The notes: generated by a model from the letters alone, not told the origin. 64,000 bases of DNA from Vulgatibacter incomptus_A (GCA_040391605.1 JBEBXK010000003.1:62001-126000); one strand, 5' to 3'. Counted from the first letter of the stretch, positions 55,063-64,000 are shown. Numbers and translations: made by a program.

Positions 55063-57327
55063 ATGCCGGCCACCCTCTCTCCCACAGACGCGGCCCGGCG
55101 GATCCTCGCGCTGCGCCACGAGATCCGCGACCACGACCATCGCTACTACGTCCTCGCCGCCCCGGTGATCTCCGACGCGGCGTACGATCGCCTCTTTCGC
55201 GAGCTGCAGGAACTCGAGGCCGCGCATCCCGAGCTGATCGCCTCGGACTCGCCCACCCAGCGGGTGGGAGGCGCGCCCCAGGAGGGCTTCGTCCGCGTCA
55301 CCCATCGCGTGCCGATGCTCTCCCTCGCCAACGTCTTCGGCGACGAGGAGCTCGACGGCTTCGATGGGAGGCTGCGCAACTACCTCGACAGCCTCGACGG
55401 CCGAGGCGTGCGGCGCAGCCACGGAAACCCGACGGCAAAGAAGGCGGGGGCGAAGGAGGAGACGCTGAGCGGCCTCCCCTCGGAGTTCTGGCCCTACTTG
55501 CTGGACGAGGCCGACGGAGGCGCGCCCTTCGCGTTCTACTGCGAGCCCAAATTCGACGGCCTCGCGGTGGAGCTGATCTACGAGGACGGCCTCTTCGTCC
55601 GCGGCGCGACCCGAGGGGACGGCGAGGTGGGCGAAGACATCACGGTCAACCTGCGCACCATCCACTCGATCCCGCTGGTGCTCCGCGGCGAGCGCCCCGA
55701 TCGCCTGGAGGTGCGGGGCGAGGTGGTGATGCTGCGCAAGGACTTCGAAGCATTGAACCGCCGGCAGCAGGAGGCGCGGGAGGCCGAGCTGCTTCGCCGT
55801 GAGAAGGAGCCGACCTCGAGGGCCCGCGCCCTGCCAAAGGACTTCGCGAACCCCCGCAACGCCGCGGCGGGATCCTTGCGCCAGCTCGATCCGAGGATCA
55901 CCGCCCGCCGGCCCCTCCACTTCTTCGCCTACGAGGTCGCCGAGGAGGTGGGTGCGTTCCACCGGCATAGCGATCGGCTCAGGTGGCTGGAGGAGCTGGG
56001 CTTCCGTCTCTCCGGAGAGGCGGCCCCGGCCACCGGCATCGCAGCCGCGAAGGCCTACTGCCAACGCATGATGGCGTCGCGGGATCGGCTCCCGTACCAG
56101 ATCGACGGCGCGGTGGTGAAGATCGACGACGACGGCCTGCGGCGAGCCCTGGGCGCCGTGGCCCGCAGCCCGCGCTGGGCCGTGGCCTTCAAATTCCCGC
56201 CGGAGGAGGAGACCACCACCGTCCAGAAGATCGACGTGCAGGTGGGCCGCACCGGGGTCCTCACCCCGGTGGCCTTCCTCGAGCCCGTCCACGTGGGCGG
56301 CGTGATGGTCGCCAGGGCCACGCTCCACAACGAGGACGAGCTCCGCCGCAAGGACGTCCGCGAGGGCGATCGGGTGGTGGTGCGGCGTGCGGGCGACGTG
56401 ATACCCGAAGTAGTCAGCGTCGTCACAGATGTCCGCCGCGGAGACGAGCGTCCCTTCGAGTTCCCCACCCGCTGCCCGAGCTGCGGAAGCGAGGTCTTCC
56501 GCGAGGAGGAGAAGGCCGCCTGGCGCTGCCTGAACGCCGCTTGCCCCGCGCAGCTCGAGGGCCGGCTGATCCACTTCGCCAGCCGGCGGGCCATGGACAT
56601 CGAGGGGCTCGGCGAGGAGATCGCGGCCCAGCTCGTCGGCAAGGAGATCGTCAAGGACTTCGGCGCCCTCTACGAGCTCAGCGCAGACGATTGGGCGAGC
56701 CTGGATCGCGGCGACGCGGAGCGCGAGTTCAAGCTCGGGCCAACGGTGGGAGGCAAGCTCGCCAACGCCGTGGAGGCGAGCAAGCACCGCCGGCTCAGGA
56801 GCTTCTACAACGCCCTGGGGATCCACCTGGTCAGCGAGGCGATGAGCGAGATCCTCGCCTCCTACTTCCCGGATGTACGCAGTCTCTACACCGTGAGCGA
56901 AGAGGCCATCCAGGAGCTGCCCGGCTTCGGCCCCGTCCGCGCCAAGGCGGTGACCGCCTTCTTCCACAGCCCAAAGAATCAGGCCGTGATCGAGCACCTC
57001 TTCGCCGCCGGCGTGACGCCGAAGGCGGAGCCCACGGCGCCGAGCCCCTCCGCCGACGGCGCCGCCGCCTACGAGGGTCCCTTCGCGGGCAAGACCGTGG
57101 TGATCACCGGCAAGCTCTCGAAGTTCAGCAGCAGGGGCGACGCCGAAGATCGGATCAAGGCCCTCGGCGGCAAGGCGACCAGCTCGGTGACGACCAGGAC
57201 CGACTACCTGATCGTCGGCGAGGAGAAGGGACCCACCACCAAGCTGCGCAAGGCGCAGGAGCTCGGCGTCCCCATCCTGGACGAGGCGAAGTTCCTGGAG
57301 ATGTTGGGAGAGGAGCCAGCCGGATGA
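55063..57327 (+). CDS. ligA: NAD-dependent DNA ligase
   Basis: LigA seals nicks in DNA using NAD. The 754-residue protein has the Ia domain (ILALRHEIRDHDHRYYVLA), the adenylated lysine in EPKFDGLAVELIYEDG, GATRGDGEVGEDITVNLRTI, OB-fold, a four-Cys zinc finger (CPSCGSEVF ... CLNAACPAQ), the HhH domain (GLGEEIAAQLVGKEIV) and a C-terminal BRCT domain (FAGKTVVITGKLSKFSSRGD). Between the Ia and adenylation domains is an insert of about 40 residues (NPTAKKAGAKEETLSGLPSEF) not common in the family. The start ATG 55063 has only a weak ribosome-binding site. Confidence 0.96.
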   Translation: MPATLSPTDAARRILALRHEIRDHDHRYYVLAAPVISDAAYDRLFRELQELEAAHPELIASDSPTQRVGGAPQEGFVRVTHRVPMLSLANVFGDEELDGFDGRLRNYLDSLDGRGVRRSHGNPTAKKAGAKEETLSGLPSEFWPYLLDEADGGAPFAFYCEPKFDGLAVELIYEDGLFVRGATRGDGEVGEDITVNLRTIHSIPLVLRGERPDRLEVRGEVVMLRKDFEALNRRQQEAREAELLRREKEPTSRARALPKDFANPRNAAAGSLRQLDPRITARRPLHFFAYEVAEEVGAFHRHSDRLRWLEELGFRLSGEAAPATGIAAAKAYCQRMMASRDRLPYQIDGAVVKIDDDGLRRALGAVARSPRWAVAFKFPPEEETTTVQKIDVQVGRTGVLTPVAFLEPVHVGGVMVARATLHNEDELRRKDVREGDRVVVRRAGDVIPEVVSVVTDVRRGDERPFEFPTRCPSCGSEVFREEEKAAWRCLNAACPAQLEGRLIHFASRRAMDIEGLGEEIAAQLVGKEIVKDFGALYELSADDWASLDRGDAEREFKLGPTVGGKLANAVEASKHRRLRSFYNALGIHLVSEAMSEILASYFPDVRSLYTVSEEAIQELPGFGPVRAKAVTAFFHSPKNQAVIEHLFAAGVTPKAEPTAPSPSADGAAAYEGPFAGKTVVITGKLSKFSSRGDAEDRIKALGGKATSSVTTRTDYLIVGEEKGPTTKLRKAQELGVPILDEAKFLEMLGEEPAG

Positions 57328-57599
57328 GTGAGCGGATCGAGCTGCAGATCCATGGCCTCGTGCAGGGCGTCTACTACCGCGCCAGCGCCGCCGCCGTCGC
57401 CAGGGAGCTCGAGCTTACGGGCTGGGTCCGGAACGAGGAGGACGGCACGGTGCGGCTGGTGGCCGAGGGTCCGAGACAGTCCCTCGAGCGTCTCGTCACC
57501 TGGTGCCGCGGCGGGCCACCGGAGGCGACCGTCGATCGGGTCCTGGAGACCTGGAGTGGCGGCAAGGGCGAGTTCGCCGACTTCCAGATCCGTCACTGA
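57324..57599 (+). CDS. acyP: Acylphosphatase
   Basis: The 91-residue ferredoxin-like enzyme hydrolyses acyl phosphates. The active-site arginine lies in HGLVQGVYYRASAAAVARELE and the asparagine in TGWVRNEEDGTVRLVAEG. The VQGVYYR variant replaces the usual VQGVGFR. It overlaps ligA by ATGA (57324-57327), so translation is coupled. Confidence 0.94.
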   Translation: MSERIELQIHGLVQGVYYRASAAAVARELELTGWVRNEEDGTVRLVAEGPRQSLERLVTWCRGGPPEATVDRVLETWSGGKGEFADFQIRH

Positions 57600-57640
57600 A
57601 GGTTCTTCGAGGGTTCTCCACTCGCCCGCCAAGACCGGCG

Positions 57641-57669
57641 GATCGCTCCCGCCCTCCTCGGGAGCGATC
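57641..57669. terminator. Bidirectional hairpin between convergent genes
   Basis: GATCGCTCCCG (57641-57651) and CGGGAGCGATC (57659-57669) make an 11-bp perfect stem with a seven-base loop, between acyP and the TlpA-like gene. No T-tract follows. The GATC core resembles the intergenic repeats, but the tail is absent. Confidence 0.5.
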
Positions 57670-57722
57670 GCTTCCCCTCTCGTGCGTGGCCGTGAACCGG
57701 AGGTGGCAGAGCGCTCTCGCAC

Positions 57723-58196
57723 TCAGCCGGCGGCCTGGGCCTCCTGCTGCCTCGCCACCAACCGCTCGATGGTCTGCAGCACGTTGGGGAGGACCTTCTC
57801 GCCGGACATGTAGAGGCGCAGCTGCCCCTCCTCATCGAAGACGTAGTAGGCGGGGACGAACTCGTTCTCGAAGGCGTCGGTGATGGCGTGGGTGTTGTCC
57901 ACGGCGGTGACGTGCTCGATGGAGTACTCATCGACGGCCGAGCGGACCCCTGCCACGTCGGTGTCCGCCTCCTGACGCGGCATGTGAATGGAGACGAACC
58001 TCACCCCCTTGGCGGCGAGATCCTTCTGCCACTGGTTCACCGTAGGCAGGTGCGGCTTGCAGATCCCGCAGCTCACCGCCCAGAAGTGCACCAGGGTCAC
58101 GTGCCCCTTGAGCGAAGCGGGATCGACGGGCTCGCCGTTGATCCAGTCGGTGGCGCCCGAGAGGTCGGGCATGGGGCTGCGGAGTTTCAAGGCCAT
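57723..58196 (-). CDS. TlpA-like thioredoxin-family protein
   Basis: The 157-residue protein has the thioredoxin fold with the dithiol CGIC in HFWAVSCGICKPHLPTVNQW, preceded by PDLSGATDWINGEPVDPASL, and followed by VPAYYVFDEEGQLRLYMSG. There is no signal peptide, so it may act in the cytoplasm as a peroxiredoxin-like or TlpA-type reductase. AAGGAG precedes ATG 58196; the longer frame upstream is less likely. Confidence 0.88.
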   Translation of the reverse strand: MALKLRSPMPDLSGATDWINGEPVDPASLKGHVTLVHFWAVSCGICKPHLPTVNQWQKDLAAKGVRFVSIHMPRQEADTDVAGVRSAVDEYSIEHVTAVDNTHAITDAFENEFVPAYYVFDEEGQLRLYMSGEKVLPNVLQTIERLVARQQEAQAAG

Positions 58197-58281
58197 GGGA
58201 GTCGCTCCTTCGTCGAGGGTTTGGATGTTTCGAACGTTGGCGTTTCGATGCGCAAACGGGACGCGAGTTGCGTCAGTTGGT

Positions 58282-58626
58282 TCAATCGATGGGGAGCCGA
58301 ACGACGAAGACGGCACGCTCAGGGGAGACCTGCAGCTCCAGGCGACGGTCGACGAAGGTGCGCGCCACCGACTCGAGGGCGTCGCCGGGGATCAGCCCCA
58401 GGATCTGCTCCTTGAGTCGATCGAAGGACTCCTCCATGTGGACAGGGCCTGCCATCCCATCCGGCCCGCTCGGCTCGCCTTCCCGGGAATCGAGGAGGCG
58501 CTCCAGCGCCTGGTCGGGATCCTCCCGGGGCGGGCTCGGCAGGCTGCTCGCCCCCAGCGGCAACGCGAGGACGCCGAGGGCAAACAGGATGTGACAGCGG
58601 CGGAGCACGGGGCGGACCTCCTCCAT
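58282..58626 (-). CDS. Small exported protein of unknown function
   Basis: The 114-residue product has an N-terminal segment with basic residues and a hydrophobic stretch (RRCHILFALGVLALPLGASSL) like a signal peptide, and a short helical and basic C-terminus (DALESVARTFVDRRLELQVS). The start at ATG 58626 is a choice between several; ribosome-binding sites are poor. No family recognised. It precedes the TlpA-like gene by 85 bases on the same strand. Confidence 0.55.
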   Translation of the reverse strand: MEEVRPVLRRCHILFALGVLALPLGASSLPSPPREDPDQALERLLDSREGEPSGPDGMAGPVHMEESFDRLKEQILGLIPGDALESVARTFVDRRLELQVSPERAVFVVRLPID

Positions 58627-58666
58627 CAAGTCTGCCCCCGGCCTCCTTTCAGGGCAACCCATCGGC

Positions 58667-58755
58667 GCGTGTGTGCGGAGATCGCCTCCCCCTGGCGCAG
58701 GGCGATTCCTTCCCGCGCTCTGCGGGCGAGGGCCCTCCTGGCGGGTAGGCGCGCA
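58667..58755 (+). repeat. Decayed copy of the intergenic hairpin repeat
   Basis: GAGATCGCC...GGCGATTCC with the tail CGCGCTCTGCGGGCGAGGGCC (two pieces CGCGCTCTGCGGGC + GAGGGCCC) and GCGCGCAG at the end. The stem has several mismatches. It lies in the spacer before lnt. Confidence 0.5.
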
Positions 58756-58881
58756 GCTCCAACGAAGCCCAGCGGGCTGCGCAGGAGATCGCTGAGAGCC
58801 CTGAGGGGGCGTGCGTGCGGCGGGGATGATTCCCCTCCCGGAAACGTTGAGTTTGAGAGCTCACCTTTCTATCGTCGCCCC

Positions 58882-60453
58882 GTGCACATCCTCGCCAGAC
58901 TCCGGCCTTGGGCCCTCGCCACCGTCACCGGCCTCCTCTACAGCGTCGGCTTCGTCGCCTTCGACCATTGGTACTTCGCCTGGATCTGCCTGGTGCCCTT
59001 CCTCTTCGCCCTGCGGGACGCGGGGAGCTGGAAGCGCGCCCTCTTCCTCTCGTGGTGGATGGGCCTCGTCGCCCACCTTGTCGGCTACCATTGGGTGATC
59101 CACCTCCTGCGGACCTTCGCCCACCTCCCCACCCCGCTGGCGGCGCTGGGCTACGTCCTCCTCTCCGTCGGCCAGGCCGCGAGCTTCGCCGCCTTCGGCC
59201 TCCTGGCCTGGGCGCTGTGCAGGCGCGGGCGGCTCCCCCTGGGCCTCGGGATCCCCCTGGCGATCATGAGCTCCGAGCTGGCCTTCCCCCTGCTCTTTCC
59301 CAGCTTCATGGCGAACAGCCAAGCGCGGATGCCCTGGGTCACGCAGATCGCCGACGTCGGCGGCGTGATCCTGGTCTCCGGTCTCCTCGCCCTGGTGAAC
59401 GGCGCGGTCTACGAGCTCCTCTCCCGCCGGCTCCAGCGGCGCCATCGCCTCGCCCTGGCCGGGCTGGCCTTTGGCGCCCTCGCCTGCTCGGTGGCCTACT
59501 CCGCGATCCGGATCGAGCAGATGGAGGCGCGCGATCGCGAGGCGCCCAAGCTGAAGACCGCCATCGTCCAGGCCAACGTCGGCGCGGGCAGCAAGCACGA
59601 CGACGTCGACGGCGGGATCCGCCGCTTTCGTCGCATGACCGAAGAGGCGATGGACCTCCCCGGGATCGGCCTGGTGGTCTGGCCCGAGAGCGGCTTCAAC
59701 CGGGCGGTTCATCCCGGGCTCCAGAACCTCACCGGCCACGTGGCCCGGGAGGTGAAGGCGCCCATGATCCTCGGCGCCCTGCGGACGGAGGGTGCGGGCA
59801 AGGCGCGCAAGATCTGGAACTCCGCGCTTGCCCTGGAGCCCGGCGGCGCCATCCAGGCGAGCTACGACAAGACCGTGCTCCTCGCCTTCGGCGAATACGT
59901 CCCCGGGGACTCGATCTTCCCCGGGATCTACGATCTCCTCCCCTACACCAGCCACTTCGAGAGAGGCCGGAGCGTCGAGGCGCTGCCGGTGGGCGACTAC
60001 CGCCTCTCCACGGACATCTGCTACGAGGACATCCTCCCCGGCTTCATCCGCTCGTTGATGGGGCCGATCGACGCCTCCGGCCAGCGCCCCCACGCCATGG
60101 TGAACGTCACCAATGACTCCTGGTATGGGCCGGTGGAGCCGCACATCCACCTGGCCCTGGCGAGCTTTCGCTCCATCGAGCATCGGCGCTGGCTGATCCG
60201 CTCCACCGCCACCGGCATCAGCGCCTTCGTCGACTCCGCCGGCAGGATCCGCCAGGAGAGCGCCTTCGAGAAGGCGCAGCTCCTGGTGGAGGACGTGCCG
60301 ATGATCGAGGGCGGCCCGACGATCTACGGCGTCCTCGGCGACTGGCCGGGCTGGATGGCGCTGCTCGCCTCCGCAGCCGCCCTCGGCCTCCCCACCCTCC
60401 GCCGCCGCCGCGCCGAGGCCAAGGCTACGCCCGCCGCCGGACGCGCCGCGTAG
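58882..60453 (+). CDS. lnt: Apolipoprotein N-acyltransferase
   Basis: Lnt adds the third acyl chain to outer membrane lipoproteins. The 523-residue protein has an N-terminal set of about seven membrane segments and a C-terminal nitrilase-like domain with the catalytic Glu in LVVWPESGFNRA, Lys in SYDKTVLLAFGEYVP and Cys in TDICYEDILPGF. GTG 58882 is the first plausible start in frame, although no ribosome-binding site is clear. The many lipoproteins in the window would be its substrates. Confidence 0.95.
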   Translation: MHILARLRPWALATVTGLLYSVGFVAFDHWYFAWICLVPFLFALRDAGSWKRALFLSWWMGLVAHLVGYHWVIHLLRTFAHLPTPLAALGYVLLSVGQAASFAAFGLLAWALCRRGRLPLGLGIPLAIMSSELAFPLLFPSFMANSQARMPWVTQIADVGGVILVSGLLALVNGAVYELLSRRLQRRHRLALAGLAFGALACSVAYSAIRIEQMEARDREAPKLKTAIVQANVGAGSKHDDVDGGIRRFRRMTEEAMDLPGIGLVVWPESGFNRAVHPGLQNLTGHVAREVKAPMILGALRTEGAGKARKIWNSALALEPGGAIQASYDKTVLLAFGEYVPGDSIFPGIYDLLPYTSHFERGRSVEALPVGDYRLSTDICYEDILPGFIRSLMGPIDASGQRPHAMVNVTNDSWYGPVEPHIHLALASFRSIEHRRWLIRSTATGISAFVDSAGRIRQESAFEKAQLLVEDVPMIEGGPTIYGVLGDWPGWMALLASAAALGLPTLRRRRAEAKATPAAGRAA

Positions 60454-60577
60454 CCAGACCGCCTGCGCGGCGAGATTCCGGCGTGCGCCGAGATTCGACC
60501 TTCGCGTGACGCGGGAGCGCCCTCGGCCTCGTCTTTGATGTCCCCGCGGCCTTCTCTTTGGTGTGTGAAGCGGTCGG

Positions 60578-62311
60578 CTACTTGCCGAGCTTTCCCTTGA
60601 GGAGATCGGCGAGGGTGCCGAGGCCCTTGCCGCCGCCGCCCTTCGGCTGGGTCTGCATCCAGGCCGCTGCGTCAGCGCGCTCCTCGGCCACCTCGGCCGC
60701 GGTCTTGGAGAGGCGCACCTTGCCGTCGGGGCGGACGTCGGTGACGGCGGCCCGGAAGGTCGTGCCCACCGGATGGCTGCGGCGCAGGTCGGCCCCTCGG
60801 GGGACGCCGAGCTCGGCGCCCGGCACCAGGCCGCGGCCACCCTCCCAGCTCACGAAGACGCCGAAGCTCTCCACCTTGTCCACCGTGACCTCGAGGACCG
60901 TCCCTGTGGAGGGAGGGGCGCCAGGGGCGACGGGAGCGGGAGCCTGGGTGGCCTCCGCCTCCACCTGCCTCGGCGCGGCGTGCCCCAGCACCTTGGCGCC
61001 CTTTCCACCCGGAGACCCAGCCGTGGCCGTCGCTGCGGGAGCCGACGAAGCCGGGGCCGGGGCCGACGCCGAAGGAGGCGGAGCCGAGCGACGCACCTGG
61101 AGGCCGGGGCCGTCCCCACCCTTGGCGCCGGCGGGCCTGGGCCGAACCGGCCTGCGAGGCGGCGGTGGCGGCGCCGCGGCCTCGACCACCTGTGGCTCGT
61201 CGACAGCCGGCGCCTCCGCTGCCTCGAGCTCAGAGGCCTCGACGTAAGAGAGCGAGATCCTCCGTGCATCCCTGTCGACGGCGTCGATCCGCACGGGGAT
61301 GGCCTGCCCTTCGGCGACCACCTCGCTGGGATGGCCGATGCGCTTGCCGAAGGCGCTGACGTGGAGGAGCCCCTCCACCCCCGGCACGATCTCCACGAAG
61401 GCGCCGAAGGGCTGCACCCGCGTCACCGTCCCCTCGACGATCGTCCCCTCGGGGAGCTCGTCCACCGTGGCCTCGAAGGGATCCTCGGAGAGCGCCCGCA
61501 TCGACAGCGAGATCCGCTCGCCCTTGCCGTCCCTGGCTGCCTCGATCCGCAGCACCTCGACCTGCACCTGCTGCCCCTCGTGGACGAGATCCGCCGGCCG
61601 CTGCCTGCCGTAGGCGAGCTCGCTCACGTGGACCAGGCCCTCGATGCCGCCGATGTCCACGAAGGCGCCGAACTCCATCACCCGCGTGACGATCCCCGTG
61701 AAGGAGGCGCCCACCTCCAGCCGCCTCCGGGTCTCCTCCGCCTTCTGCGCGTTCTCCTCCTCCAGCAGCGCGCGGCGGGAGAGGACGATGTCCTTGCCCC
61801 CGCGCCACTCCGCGATCCGGAAGACCAGCTTGCGACCGATCATCGTCGCGGGATCCTCGATCCGCCTCACGTCCATCTGCCCCAGCGGACAAAAAGCTCG
61901 CTCGCCTGCGACCTCGACGACGTAGCCGCCCTTGTTCACCGCCGTGATCGTCCCCTCCACGGGGACGCCGGTGGCGGCTGCGTCCTCCAGGGCGGCCTTC
62001 GCCGCCACGCCCTTGCCCAGGGACTTGGCGAGCTCCGCGACCCGATTCGAGATCTTGACCACGTAGGCCTCGACCTTGTCGCCTCGCTGTACCGGGATCG
62101 GCTCCCCCGGCGCGGCCAGCTCGGAGAACTCGATCATCCCGTCGATGCCGCCGCCCAGGTCGAGGAAGACCCGCTGGGAGCCGACCTGCACCACCGTGCC
62201 CACCACCTTCTGGCCGGGCTCGAGGGAAGGCGCTCGCTCCTGCAGGCTCTGCTCGAAGAGGTCCGCGAACGACTCGTCGTCGCCCTCTTCGTCCCGGATG
62301 TGGTCAACCAT
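60578..62311 (-). CDS. S1-domain RNA-binding protein with a separate C-terminal S1 module
   Basis: The 577-residue protein resembles a shortened ribosomal protein S1. Four S1 repeats are seen: VVGTVVQVGSQRVFLDLGGGIDG (here in parts), VEGTITAVNKGGYVVEVAG, FTGIVTRVMEFGAFVDIGG and VEGTVTRVQPFGAFVEIVPG. A linker of about 110 residues of Pro, Ala and Arg follows, then a fifth S1-like module (VLEVTVDKVESFGVFVSWEGG). Typical bacterial S1 has four to six consecutive domains without such a linker. ATG 62311 has AAAGGAG upstream. It may be the S1 of this organism or a paralogue. Confidence 0.9.
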   Translation of the reverse strand: MVDHIRDEEGDDESFADLFEQSLQERAPSLEPGQKVVGTVVQVGSQRVFLDLGGGIDGMIEFSELAAPGEPIPVQRGDKVEAYVVKISNRVAELAKSLGKGVAAKAALEDAAATGVPVEGTITAVNKGGYVVEVAGERAFCPLGQMDVRRIEDPATMIGRKLVFRIAEWRGGKDIVLSRRALLEEENAQKAEETRRRLEVGASFTGIVTRVMEFGAFVDIGGIEGLVHVSELAYGRQRPADLVHEGQQVQVEVLRIEAARDGKGERISLSMRALSEDPFEATVDELPEGTIVEGTVTRVQPFGAFVEIVPGVEGLLHVSAFGKRIGHPSEVVAEGQAIPVRIDAVDRDARRISLSYVEASELEAAEAPAVDEPQVVEAAAPPPPPRRPVRPRPAGAKGGDGPGLQVRRSAPPPSASAPAPASSAPAATATAGSPGGKGAKVLGHAAPRQVEAEATQAPAPVAPGAPPSTGTVLEVTVDKVESFGVFVSWEGGRGLVPGAELGVPRGADLRRSHPVGTTFRAAVTDVRPDGKVRLSKTAAEVAEERADAAAWMQTQPKGGGGKGLGTLADLLKGKLGK

Positions 62312-62468
62312 GGATAGCTCCTTTGCCCGCGTCTCGCGCCGGGCGGCGCAGCGTCGTAGCACCTCCCTCGGCCCGCGCCAAGCCGCAGCCACGCCGATCG
62401 GAGCGATCCCGCGTCAGCCCCGAGGATGGCCTCGATTGCGAAAAGAACAACGGCCGTCGCTCCCGCCC

Positions 62469-63497
62469 TTAGAGCTTGGACCAGCTCCCGGTGGAGGGCG
62501 GATCGACCTTGAGCACGTAGTCGGCGCGGCGGTTGCGAGCGTCGTCCGTCTCGTCCGGCGTCGGCACCGCGAGCTGCTCCTCGCCGAAGCCTGCGAAGTA
62601 GATCGGGATCCGCACGCCCTTGCTGCGAAAGTACGCGGCGATGGAGCGGGCCCTGGCCACGGAGAGGGTTCGGTTATGCCCCGCATCACCCACCGTATCG
62701 GTGTGCCCCGCGACGTAGAGCTTGATCTCGACCACCTTGCCGTAGCGGCGGATCGCCGTCGCGATCTTCTCGTAGGCCTCGTCGAGCTTCGGGCGCTCCG
62801 CCTGGGCGACCTCGGCCTTGCCCGTTGCGAAGATCACCTCCTCGTGGGGGATCTGGAGGCCCCAGGGGTGCGTGGTCATCGGTGCGAAGTAGCCGTCCGG
62901 ATCGTGGCAGACGAAGTGGATCTTCAGCACCACATCTTCTTCTCCGTGGGGGGTCCACTGAAGCGTGAGCCGGGTCCCCGGCGCCTCGCCGGCGAAGCGG
63001 GCTACGCCGCGCCGCGTCGGCAGCCCGTCGAAGAGCACCTCGTAGTCGCAATGATCGGCCACGCCGCTCATCGTGAACGAAAGCGTCCCTGCCTGGGGAT
63101 CGAACCACTCCCGCGGCGGCGGATCGATCTTGAACCCTTGAGAGACCAGGACCTCGAAGGTGAGCGGCATCTTGCCGGAGGTACCATCCGCGAACACCAC
63201 CTCGAGCTCCCCCTCGTAGCGCGTCCGGCCCACCGGCGCGGCGATCGGCAGCTCCTTGCGCGTGCCCGCGGCGATCTTCCCCGCGCGCAGGCTGACGCGA
63301 GCGCCGTCCGGCGCCAGCAGCTCGGCCTTCGCGGACACGACCGCCTTTTGCGCCGCGATGACCAGCGCCGGCTTGCTCTGCCCGAGGAGGGCCTTGGACA
63401 CCACCTCCACCGAGACGTCGTCGGCGAAGGCGGAGAGGGGCGTGAGGAAGGCCGCCAACGCGAGGGAGGCGGCGCCGAGGCAGGCGCGCAGGTTCAT
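62469..63497 (-). CDS. OmpA-family peptidoglycan-associated protein
   Basis: The 342-residue protein has a signal peptide (MNLRACLGAASLALAAFL ... SAFA) and a C-terminal OmpA-like domain of about 105 residues with VVEIKLYVAGHTDTVGDAGHNRTLS, split here as KLYVAGHTDTVGDAG and NRTLSVARARSIAAYF. The middle region is all-beta and unrecognised. It could anchor the outer membrane to peptidoglycan. The start at ATG 63497 has a close, imperfect ribosome-binding site. Confidence 0.88.
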   Translation of the reverse strand: MNLRACLGAASLALAAFLTPLSAFADDVSVEVVSKALLGQSKPALVIAAQKAVVSAKAELLAPDGARVSLRAGKIAAGTRKELPIAAPVGRTRYEGELEVVFADGTSGKMPLTFEVLVSQGFKIDPPPREWFDPQAGTLSFTMSGVADHCDYEVLFDGLPTRRGVARFAGEAPGTRLTLQWTPHGEEDVVLKIHFVCHDPDGYFAPMTTHPWGLQIPHEEVIFATGKAEVAQAERPKLDEAYEKIATAIRRYGKVVEIKLYVAGHTDTVGDAGHNRTLSVARARSIAAYFRSKGVRIPIYFAGFGEEQLAVPTPDETDDARNRRADYVLKVDPPSTGSWSKL

Positions 63498-63860
63498 CCT
63501 TCGATCGGTGCCATCATGGCGCGCCGCGCGCAAGCCCCAAGGGACGCCGGCTGACGGGCCGAATCGACGCGACGAGGCGATTCAAAAACTCGGAGGCCAT
63601 CGAACGCTTGGAGAGAGCCCGGGTCGCCCAAGCTCTCTCGCCGCCGCTGCGTCGCTGGCCCGCATCGGCTGGCGTCCCATCTGGCGCAGATGCCCGATCA
63701 GGCGCCGTTCGCGTGGGCACTACCAACTGGGGCCGAGGCAGTGTAGGAGAATGCGCGGGCGCGAGCTGCGTTCTGCCCTTCCGCCTCGCGATCCGCGTGA
63801 GGAAGGCGCCTCACCCCGCTCCCACGCCATCCGGCTCAATCAGCTACGAGAGGATCTTCG

Positions 63861-64000
63861 GTGCCGATCAAGGACGACCTTCTGAACCCGAGCCGCCGGA
63901 ACCCCCTGGCGGTTCCCTTCGTGGTGGTGGCCCTCTTCCTCCTGGTGGGAGCTGCCTTCCTCCTCGGCAGATCCTCGGTGCGGGGCGACGCTGAGGTGCG
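63861..64000 (+). CDS. N-terminus of a membrane-anchored protein (partial, runs off the window)
   Basis: A GTG at 63861 follows GAGAGG by seven bases. The frame is open to the end of the window (46 codons): a basic N-terminus of about 17 residues (PIKDDLLNPSRRNPLAVPF) and a membrane helix (VVVALFLLVGAAFLLG). The rest is outside. In the 363-bp spacer before it I see a small palindrome CATCTG-GCG-CAGATG (63678-63692), but nothing else. Confidence 0.6.
   Translation, partial: MPIKDDLLNPSRRNPLAVPFVVVALFLLVGAAFLLGRSSVRGDAEV

Noticed and set aside
57641..57669. Member of the intergenic repeat family
   Set aside because: It has a similar GATC-core stem but none of the shared flanking sequence, so it is listed only as a hairpin.

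Overview
This is a high-GC bacterial chromosome segment carrying mostly core genes. It looks like a Myxococcota genome. Two secreted proteins end in a MYXO-CTERM-like tail (Gly-Cys, hydrophobic helix, Arg cluster). A beta-barrel protein and its neighbour look like the myxobacterial MXAN_2562/MXAN_2561 pair. NtrC-type (sigma-54-dependent) regulators, a Ser/Thr kinase and TAGNNT-type -10 boxes fit the same group. Genus cannot be decided from the sequence. I saw no rRNA, tRNA, CRISPR array, insertion sequence or prophage.

Layout. 1-9 kb: end of an NtrC/Fis-type regulator, a lipoprotein, proS and ispG (with an intrinsic terminator abutting the ispG ribosome-binding site), a SurA_N-DsbA fusion lipoprotein, trpS, a DUF5996-like gene and lpxC, which has a good -24/-12 (sigma-54) promoter match. 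9-15 kb: a rhomboid protease, then ruvC-ruvA and ruvB separated by an opposite-facing, C-terminally truncated sigma-54 paralogue and a 186-bp imperfect palindrome. 15-25 kb: nadA, the MXAN_2561/2562-like pair, a USG-1-like dehydrogenase homologue, a YdcH/DUF465 protein, then uppS-cdsA-dxr-rseP-tsaB on the minus strand, an envelope and isoprenoid operon. 25-31 kb: a Ser/Thr kinase with a large acidic insert, a hypothetical gene coupled to a DnaC-like ATPase, and a large putative-Ig MYXO-CTERM surface protein. 31-40 kb: aspartate kinase, a GldA/GldF/GldG-like ABC system with a DUF4340 protein, rpoZ, and groES-groEL under a promoter with a CIRCE operator. 40-50 kb: glutaredoxin, smc, an orphan ABC ATPase, a TPR protein, a Flp-like pilin with an unusual repeat-bearing leader, and a degenerate histidine kinase overlapping an NtrC-type response regulator. 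50-64 kb: a Crp/Fnr regulator, a DUF1385 membrane protein, rpmE, rho with a long disordered N-terminus, ligA-acyP, a TlpA-like thioredoxin, lnt, a five-S1-domain protein, an OmpA-like protein and the start of a membrane-anchored protein.

How it fits together. Envelope biogenesis is strongly represented (lpxC, uppS, cdsA, dxr and ispG, rseP, lnt, OmpA-like and beta-barrel proteins). Holliday-junction processing, ligation, chromosome organisation and heat shock are also present. A family of about 100-bp hairpin-bearing intergenic repeats links several gene ends. The least ordinary features are the sigma-54 paralogue lacking the RpoN box, the sigma-54-type promoter at lpxC, the repeat family, and the ispG leader terminator.
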